Positions 32,626-38,379 of a stretch of 38,379 bases of DNA are shown piece after piece; position 1 is the first letter of the stretch; every line of letters starts with the position of its first letter. Location: assembly GCF_008326305.1 (NCBI RefSeq), contig NZ_BIXY01000069.1, positions 1 to 38,379 on the forward strand, read 5' to 3'. Position numbers and translations under genes: made by a program. The DNA is from Dictyobacter arantiisoli (GTDB taxonomy: Bacteria; Chloroflexota; Ktedonobacteria; Ktedonobacterales; Ktedonobacteraceae). A model generated the notes under the pieces. The model had not been told where the DNA came from. It did not search any database and worked only from the letters and a program-made list of their open reading frames with translations.

Positions 32626-34419
32626 ATGACAACAACTCCACCACCGGCCCAGCCCGAAGAAAATAACGCACATACTCATCCATTGTTTACCCGCGCTGTG
32701 CGTATGCATCGACCTTCTTTATTAAAAGATCCAACGACTTTATTCTCTGAGAAGGTTAGCTCAGAACAAAGCTCAGTATATGCTTTGTTGAAACCGCCGT
32801 TTATAGCAGCACAGCATATGCAAGCTAGTGAGCCGATTGCATGTGCTTCATCCTTTCCAGACAGTGATGTATCTGTAATACCTTCTTTCGATGTCGAAGA
32901 GGTACCTGCTGATCAACAACTCACCTGGTTGATTCCGGCAGTTGCTACTCTGGAGCGCCTGAAAAAAATGCCTTCGATAATATCCGAAGATGGCAATCCA
33001 ATGGCTTTACTTTCGAAGTTGATAAAAGATTCAGGGATATATGCTATTGCTTCCTGCTTATCGCCGCTATTATCCCTGTTTGTATCTCCGTTCTTAGCGC
33101 ATCACCTTACGTATATGGATTACGGGATGCTTATATTATTGAATACAACCATTGCTTTATTAGCTGGCCTCTCACAATGTGGTCTGGGTAGTGCTTTTGT
33201 GCAAATATATCACCGGGTTGATACATCACGAGAGACGCAACGTCGAGTATTGACCACTGTTTGCTTGCTCATGTTTATGCTTTCATGTGCTTGTTTGTTG
33301 ATAATCGCATGTGCAGCTTCGGAGATTGCGCGCTGGCTTTTGCACAATAGTGCTTATGCTTCAGTAGTTCGCATCGCGGCTTCTGTATTATTTATACAAA
33401 ATTTTGTGGTGCCCACATTAGCACTTCTGAGGGCAGAACGTCGAGCCAATCTTTTTTGTCTACTATCTGTGCTAAATCTACTTGTGGCTGCTGGCTTGAC
33501 CTATGTATTGGTTGGCATTTTGCAATGGGGAAGCAGTGGAGCTTTGCTTGCAGTGGGTGGTGGCTCCTTGTGTGTGGGAATCTGCCAATTGCCTATCATC
33601 TGGCGACGCGCTCGTTTCTGTTTAGATTGGAAAATAATAAAAGAGCTGTTTGTTTTCGGTTTATCGACAGTACCGGGTTTTTTAGCTGTCTGGATCTTGC
33701 AGCTTTCGGATCGCTATTTTTTGAGCTGGTTGGGTTTTTTATCACAGACCGCTGGCTATGGAGTGGCTTATACATTAGGAAATGTTCTTGGTCCATTAGT
33801 GATTATGCCTTTTTCTCTTGCCTGGTACTCGACCATGTATGGTATTGCCAGGCGGACAAATGCGTCGACGATCTTTTGTTTTGTTTTCCGTTGGTATTGT
33901 TTGGCATTACTCTTCTGCGCTTTTTTCGTAGCGTTGTTCGCAAATGATGTATTGACCTGGATGTTTCCTCCAGCTTACGCTTCTGCAGAGATGATCATTC
34001 CTTTTATAGCACTTGCGAATGTATTCTATGGTTTGTTTGAGCTTTTTATGGTTGGCGTTTTGTTACGAGAAAAAGTTCGTTTTACCATCTTGTTTTTACC
34101 GCTGGCGGCGGTTGTTCATATTGCCTTAAACTGTTTGCTTATTCCAAACTATGGCATAGTCGGGGCAGCGATTTCAACGCTTGTTGCCTATCTTCTGCTG
34201 GCGTGTGTGGCTTATTTTGTAAATCAGCGCATCTATCCCCTTCCGTTTGAAATTGGTTTGTTTGGATTGGCTTTATGTTTAGGTATAGTTTGGTATATCG
34301 GTGCCATGCTCTTACTGCGAGGTCAAAGTGTCGTGATGCATTGGATTATTTTAGGTGGGATTGGATGCCTCTATGGGGGAATCTTGTTTTTGTTGGGTCA
34401 CATACCAGCAAAAAAGTAG
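32626..34419 (+). CDS. Wzx-type polysaccharide flippase with long soluble N-terminal extension
   Basis: This is a MOP-superfamily flippase moving lipid-linked repeat units across the membrane, 597 aa. The membrane part (about 137-595) has some fourteen spans with family-typical LAHHLTYMDYGMLILLNTTIALLAGLSQCGLGSAFVQIYH and LIPNYGIVGAAISTLVAYLLLA. The first 130 residues are unusual: Pro/Thr/Ser/Asp-rich, no signal peptide, no recognised domain, with acidic stretches (SFDVEEVPADQQ). They are probably cytoplasmic, and could be a target of the neighbouring tyrosine kinase (inference). Start is ATG 32626, 8 nt after the Wzy gene. Confidence 0.88.
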   Translation: MTTTPPPAQPEENNAHTHPLFTRAVRMHRPSLLKDPTTLFSEKVSSEQSSVYALLKPPFIAAQHMQASEPIACASSFPDSDVSVIPSFDVEEVPADQQLTWLIPAVATLERLKKMPSIISEDGNPMALLSKLIKDSGIYAIASCLSPLLSLFVSPFLAHHLTYMDYGMLILLNTTIALLAGLSQCGLGSAFVQIYHRVDTSRETQRRVLTTVCLLMFMLSCACLLIIACAASEIARWLLHNSAYASVVRIAASVLFIQNFVVPTLALLRAERRANLFCLLSVLNLLVAAGLTYVLVGILQWGSSGALLAVGGGSLCVGICQLPIIWRRARFCLDWKIIKELFVFGLSTVPGFLAVWILQLSDRYFLSWLGFLSQTAGYGVAYTLGNVLGPLVIMPFSLAWYSTMYGIARRTNASTIFCFVFRWYCLALLFCAFFVALFANDVLTWMFPPAYASAEMIIPFIALANVFYGLFELFMVGVLLREKVRFTILFLPLAAVVHIALNCLLIPNYGIVGAAISTLVAYLLLACVAYFVNQRIYPLPFEIGLFGLALCLGIVWYIGAMLLLRGQSVVMHWIILGGIGCLYGGILFLLGHIPAKK

Positions 34420-34444
34420 CCAGGGAAAAATAGCGGAGGAGAAA

Positions 34445-35710
34445 ATGGGAGGATGGATGATGATATTAAGTAAGATTGTGAAGCATATACGTTTGAATGC
34501 TTATGTGAATAAGCCCCAATTTCAGGTTTGCATGCATGTGCTTGGCCCGGCTCGTTATAACTATCGGGTTATGAATGATGCGTTTGCTTTGCACAAGGCT
34601 GGTTATAAAGTTACTATTTTAGATGTAGTAGGGAGCTGTGACGGTTGTACAAAGGAAGTTATTGAAGGGATTTCTTTTAAGCATGTTGTGGCTCCAGGTT
34701 GGTTTATACCATCGCAATTTAAGTTCTGCTTTGTCTTGAAACTGATTGTTATGATCATGCGTTGTACTTTTTCTTTGTTATTGACGCAGGCTGATATTTA
34801 TCATGCCCACGTGGAGCATACGTTTCTCGCGTCTTATCTCGCGGCACGTATACGTCGAAAAACCTTAATCTTTGATACGCCTGAGCTCACAATGTTTGGT
34901 CCTAATATTCTACGCTGGCCTTTATTGCGACAAATGGCTATTTGGATTATTCGCCTCATGTCAAAGAATTGTACTGTGCATATTACAGGTTCGCCACTCT
35001 ATAAACCAATACTGACTGACCTCTATGGCAATAAATGCGTCCAGGTTATACGGCATATCCCTCCCCATCGCGTGGTGGTTGAGAATACATTGTTCCAGCA
35101 AACATTGCTGCTTGCTCCAGAAACGCAAATCGCTTTATACCAGGGGAATTTGCAGGAGGATCGAGAATTAGACACCCTGGTATTGGCAGCCGTTTATCTA
35201 AATCCTGGCATCGCTATTGTCATGATGGGGGATGACTATGGAAATTGTAAAAGCCGCTTGCAGACACTTATTCAGCGTGAGCAGTTAGCTGATCGCGTCA
35301 AAATTATCCCTGCTGTGCCATATGCTCAGCTATTGGATTGGACTGCCTCGGCCACTATTGGTTTAACGGTTTTACCTCCCACATATTCTCTCAGTATTCG
35401 ATTGTGTTTGCCCAACAAATTTTTTGAATATGTGATGGCTGGTTTGCCCATCCTGTCATCTCGTTTAGATGCTATCGCTGAAATGATCCAGCTTTATGAT
35501 ATTGGGCACGTGCTTGATGAATATACACCATATCAAATTGGGCAGGCCATTAATCTGATGCTGGCTGACCAGGATGAACTTCTGCGAATGCAAGCTAACA
35601 CGCGAACAGCGCTTAAAAGTGGCCTGACCTGGGAAGAAGAAAGCCAGAAATTAGTCCAAATCTATCACAAAGTGTTTGATGCTCATCACCATTGGGATCT
35701 TACTGTTTGA
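34445..35710 (+). CDS. glycosyltransferase family 4-like protein
   Basis: This is a cytoplasmic GT-B glycosyltransferase, 421 aa, probably adding a sugar to the repeat unit. The N-terminal half has GPARYNYRVMNDAFALHKAGYKVTILDV and ADIYHAHVEHTFLASYLAAR. The C-terminal donor domain has ALYQGNLQEDRELDTLVLAA, VKIIPAVPYAQLLDWTASATIGLTVLP and NKFFEYVMAGLPILSS, the E-x7-E-like loop of GT4. The donor sugar is not deducible. ATG 34445 follows GGAGGAG. It is the last gene of the exopolysaccharide cluster and the only GT-B enzyme in it. Copy 2 of the three-hairpin repeat starts directly after its stop. Confidence 0.88.
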   Translation: MGGWMMILSKIVKHIRLNAYVNKPQFQVCMHVLGPARYNYRVMNDAFALHKAGYKVTILDVVGSCDGCTKEVIEGISFKHVVAPGWFIPSQFKFCFVLKLIVMIMRCTFSLLLTQADIYHAHVEHTFLASYLAARIRRKTLIFDTPELTMFGPNILRWPLLRQMAIWIIRLMSKNCTVHITGSPLYKPILTDLYGNKCVQVIRHIPPHRVVVENTLFQQTLLLAPETQIALYQGNLQEDRELDTLVLAAVYLNPGIAIVMMGDDYGNCKSRLQTLIQREQLADRVKIIPAVPYAQLLDWTASATIGLTVLPPTYSLSIRLCLPNKFFEYVMAGLPILSSRLDAIAEMIQLYDIGHVLDEYTPYQIGQAINLMLADQDELLRMQANTRTALKSGLTWEEESQKLVQIYHKVFDAHHHWDLTV

Positions 35711-35835
35711 CCTGCTGGCAGGCGCATGCGCGCCTGTGCTCAAAAGAGTTTTAGTATGTGATGCAGAATGGGTGCTTCGCACCCATTCTGCATCACATAC
35801 TAAAACTCTTTTGAGCACCATCGGTGCGAAAATTC
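35711..35835 (+). repeat. three-hairpin repeat, copy 2, with 40-bp perfect stem
   Basis: It starts CTGCTGGCAGGCGCATGC, with a CAGGCGC-ATGC-GCGCCTG mini-hairpin. The central stem is perfect over 40 bp (35736-35775 with 35779-35818, loop TTC). It ends with GCACC-ATC-GGTGC and GAAAATTC. Flanks match the reverse complement of 27071-27192 at almost every base. It begins immediately after the stop codon (35708-35710) of the GT4 gene, in sense orientation. It may end or protect the exopolysaccharide transcript. Confidence 0.85.
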
Positions 35836-35883
35836 CTATAAAGAGAACATGAAGAGCGTAGGAACCAAACACTCTCTCACCTT

Positions 35884-35972
35884 GACTTTGTACATTTTTA
35901 AGCTTTTGAGCTTGCGAAAAAGGTCGAGTGCGACGCATTTTTGAGTTCACATTTTCAAGATTGTACAAAGTC
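35884..35972. repeat. 89-bp inverted-repeat element
   Basis: GACTTTGTACA (35884-35894) returns as its exact reverse complement at 35962-35972. Between them is a small GTCG-AGTG-CGAC hairpin and imperfectly mirrored A/T-rich sequence (CGAAAAAGG, ATTTTTGAG). It is non-coding. It could be a tiny MITE, or part of a termination or insulation region before the valS promoter. Confidence 0.4.
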
Positions 35973-36018
35973 GAGCTCACTAAATCTTATGCTGGTTTAT
36001 TGATCAGTTCTCTGTTGC

Positions 36019-36047
36019 TTGACAAAAGATTGCATTTGCGGTACTCT
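36019..36047 (+). promoter_or_regulatory. promoter of the T-box/valS transcript
   Basis: A perfect TTGACA (36019-36024) is followed after 17 bases by TACTCT (36042-36047). The -10 is weak, but the spacing and -35 are ideal. It points at the T-box stem I starting about 38 nt downstream. Confidence 0.6.
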
Positions 36048-36084
36048 TCTTCATAAGAAACAATAAATCAATAAAGACCATGAA

Positions 36085-36366
36085 CGAGCGGAGTAAAGAG
36101 ATACGATTCGTCAGAGAGTGGAGGTCATCGGGTGCAAGCCTCCTTCGAGTACGTCTCTTGAATGTGGCTCGGAAGTCGGGTATCTGAAATGCATGGTAGC
36201 CTCGATTGTGATGAGGATTACAGGTCGTTAAGATCCTTCGGGTGTGTCCGTTAACGCACGATTGAGGATAGCTTGTATTGACCAGGTTGGGCGTGCCAGC
36301 TATCAAAACAAGGTGGTACCACGAGTAGCGTTGCCCTCGTCCTTGCGAGGAGGCAACGTTTTTTTT
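36085..36366 (+). promoter_or_regulatory. T-box riboswitch (valine specific) with terminator
   Basis: The leader senses uncharged tRNA and permits valS transcription when valine is scarce. Stem I base CGAGC (36085-36089) pairs with GCTCG (36167-36171). The loop-E elements AGTA (36092-36095) and GAA (36160-36162) flank a specifier loop where GTG (36164-36166), a valine codon, is the best reading. The T-box AAGGTGGTACCACG (36310-36323) has TGGT facing the tRNA ACCA end, so discriminator A, as in tRNA-Val; Trp (codon TGG overlapping) would need G. The terminator stem CGTTGCCCTCG (36329-36339) with CGAGGAGGCAACG (36346-36358) ends in eight T. The antiterminator would use the T-box strand instead. 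Confidence 0.93.
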
Positions 36367-36394
36367 GTTAGTACACACTATAAGGAGTACTACT

Positions 36395-38252
36395 ATGTTG
36401 CCCAACCGTTATCAGTTTCGTGAGGTTGAACCTCGGCTAACGCGCCTGTGGGCGGATACTGATCTTTACACCTTCGATCCGCATGGATCTGGTCCACTCT
36501 ACACAATTGATACCCCTCCTCTAACCGTTTCAGGTGAATTGCATATTGGACATTGTTATTCATATACTCAAACGGATGTTATCGCCCGCTTTCATCGTAT
36601 GCGAGGTGAACGTGTTTTGTATCCAATGGGATTTGATGATAATGGATTGCCTACTGAACGTTTTGTTGAAAAAATACTCAAGCGTAAGGCAACTGAAATG
36701 GATCGTGCGGAGTTTCTCGCCGCATGTTTAACGCTGACTCAACAGACAGAAGATCGATTTGAGGCTCTCTGGCGACGTTTAAGTCTGAGTGTTGATTGGC
36801 ATTATCGCTATTCGACCCTTTCTCCTATAGCACAGCAAACTTCTCAGTGGTCGTTTATTCAACTCTATCGGTCCGGTCGGGCGTATGCACAATTAGCTCC
36901 AACACTCTGGTGTCCTGATTGTCAGACTGCAATTGCTCAGGCCGAGTTGGATGATAAGATGTTACCCACACTGTTTACGACCTTTGCTTTCCAGCTACCT
37001 GATGGTCGATCCCTACCAATCGCTACCACACGTCCTGAACTACTACCTGCCTGTGTTGCCATTTTTGTTCATCCCAATGATCAGCGTTATGCTTCCCTGG
37101 TTGGTTCTTCTGCACATATTGCAAGCGCTGCTTTTTCTTCGCAAGAGTCAATTGAAGTTCCTATTCTAGCTGATGAATTGGTTGATCCCGCTAAGGGAAG
37201 TGGCGCTGTTATGTGTTGTACCTTTGGTGATGCGACCGATGTGCGCTGGTGGCGTATGCATCATCTGCCATTACATGCGGCAATTGGCCGCGATGGACAT
37301 ATGACTGCTCTGGCTGGTCCGTTGGCTGGTTTGACCTCCATTGCCGCGCGCAAGTTAATTCTTCAACGTTTGTCTGAACAAGGCTTGATTTTGCAACAGA
37401 AAACAATTGAACATACCGTTGGAATTCACGAGCGTTGCGGTACACCTATTGAGTATTTGCAAACTAGACAATGGTTTATTCGTGTATTAGATCAAAAAGA
37501 GCGTTTTTTGCAAGCTGGCCGTCAGATGCGTTGGAATCCTGCCTATATGCGTAGTCGTTACGAACATTGGGTTGAGAATTTGCAGTGGGATTGGTGTATC
37601 TCACGACAGCGTTTCCTGGGGGGTCCTTTTCCTGCCTGGACTTGCCGCGCCTGTGGTGAGTTGCTGCTGGCAGAGCTAGATGATCTGCCGGTTGATCCTC
37701 TTCTCGCCGCTCCCGGACGCGCTTGCGTGTGTGGATCGAAAGATTTTGAACCTGAAACGGATGTCATGGATACCTGGGCAACATCCTCTTGTACGCCCTT
37801 GATTATTGGGCATTGGGCAGATGATCCAGTCTGGTTTCAGCGGCACTATCCGCTTAGCCTGCGCCCTCAGGCTCATGATATCATTCGTACCTGGGCTTTC
37901 TATACTATTGTCAAAGGCATCTATCATACAGATTTGCCTCCCTGGCAAGAAGTGATGATATCTGGTCATGCGCTTTCAACAGAGAGAAGTAAAATCTCTA
38001 AATCGAAAGGAAACAGTTCTGTTGATTCCATGACTTTGATCGAACAAGAGTCAGCGGATGCTCTACGTTATTGGGCCACGTCGGTTAAGCCTGGGCATGA
38101 TACTCCTTTCAATCCAGAGCTGTTAGCGTTGGGCCGCCGGCTGGTTACAAAGCTGTGGAACGCCAGCCGTTTTGCCGAGAGTCGTCTTCAAGAGTTAGAT
38201 GCTATTGCACTAACGGCACCGCCGACGCTTTTGCATTTGACCGATCGCTGGT
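36395..38252 (+). pseudogene. valS: valine--tRNA ligase, 3' end removed by IS insertion
   Basis: This is a class I synthetase that charges tRNA-Val. Start is ATG 36395, with AAGGAG seven bases upstream. HIGH motif ELHIGHCYSYTQTDV is near residue 47, followed by YPMGFDDNGLPTERFVEK, the archaeal/Rickettsia-type ValRS variant rather than the common GTDHAGIATQ form. The zinc-type WCPDCQTAIAQAELDD, the editing-domain core TTRPELLPACVAIFVHPND and the KMSKS loop KISKSKGN are present. Homology stops after LHLTDRWL (about residue 619). The frame then runs 17 codons into insertion-sequence DNA and ends at 38305. The anticodon-binding domain (about 200 residues) is lost, so the product should be non-functional unless the 3' part is rescued. 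A second valS elsewhere is expected. Confidence 0.9.
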
Positions 38253-38379
38253 TGTTTATAATGCCCCTAGAAATTCAGACAGAAAAAAGTTGGCTCGTAA
38301 GATAAAATTGATTCATGGAAAAGCAAAAAAGAAAACAACACACGGCAGAATTTAAGGCAAAAGTAGTAAAGGAGATTTT
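38253..38379 (+). mobile_element. IS3-family insertion sequence, left end (partial)
   Basis: The element begins with TGTTTATAATGCCCCTAG, where the valS reading stops matching its family. The TG start and the short leader of about 62 nt before the transposase gene are typical of IS3/IS150-type elements. The right end and target duplication are outside the window, so the exact boundary is uncertain by a few bases. Confidence 0.75.
38315..38379 (+). CDS. IS3-family transposase OrfA, N-terminal fragment
   Basis: The first 21 residues are visible before the window ends: MEKQKRKQHTAEFKAKVVKE plus one more. The pattern RKQHTAEFKAKVxxE is the standard start of the IS3/IS150 OrfA helix-turn-helix protein, which binds the element ends and is joined to OrfB by frameshifting. 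The fragment is too short for subgroup assignment. The ATG at 38315 lacks a strong ribosome site, which is usual for these weakly expressed genes. Confidence 0.8.
   Translation, partial: MEKQKRKQHTAEFKAKVVKEI

Overview
The window looks like a chromosomal segment of a soil-type, multicellular Chloroflexota bacterium, most likely from Ktedonobacteria. This is an inference from gene content: Hanks-type kinases with extracellular or FHA modules, a secreted lamin-tail protein, a PIG-V-like mannosyltransferase pair, a T-box-controlled valS of the DDNGLPTE type, and moderate GC. Nothing here fixes the genus. No CRISPR array, tRNA gene or prophage is visible.

Layout. Positions 1-206 are the 3' end of a 23S rRNA gene with no recognisable 5S behind it. 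From 424 to 12752 nearly everything is on the minus strand: a glycolate-oxidase-type Fe-S protein, an FtsJ/RlmM-like rRNA methyltransferase, a family 4 glycosidase, a lamin-tail surface protein, a small membrane protein, rsfS, folK, a transmembrane Ser/Thr kinase, a repair cluster (PIG-L deacetylase, mutY, small Cys protein) and a methyltransferase. A plus-strand galactose operon (unknown protein, galT, galK; 13146-15931) meets a minus-strand pseudokinase-FHA gene at a 26-bp hairpin. Then come a DedA protein, a GT87-like membrane glycosyltransferase, a cupin, a three-gene GT-C glycosyltransferase operon (25384 to 21264, minus), a principal-type sigma factor and a DUF2171-like protein.

From 27847 to 35710 a compact plus-strand cluster encodes Wzx/Wzy-type exopolysaccharide export: an initiating sugar-phosphate transferase, a fused Wzz/tyrosine kinase, a Wzy/ligase, a Wzx flippase with a long soluble N-terminus, and one GT4 glycosyltransferase. 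After it come a promoter and T-box leader for valS. The valS gene is cut at about 38252 by the left end of an IS3-family element that runs out of the window.

The most unusual signal is a two-copy, about 123-bp repeat (27071-27192 and 35711-35835). Conserved flanking mini-hairpins enclose a very long perfect central hairpin (28 and 40 bp). Its arms differ between copies at ten of the 28 comparable positions, and every difference is compensated on the opposite arm. Both copies sit just behind a stop codon in the same orientation relative to the upstream gene, which suggests a structure kept by selection or by a copying mechanism. Other points of interest are the pseudokinase-FHA protein, a family 4 glycosidase with Glu in place of the metal-binding Cys, and a MITE-like inverted repeat at 20221-20376.
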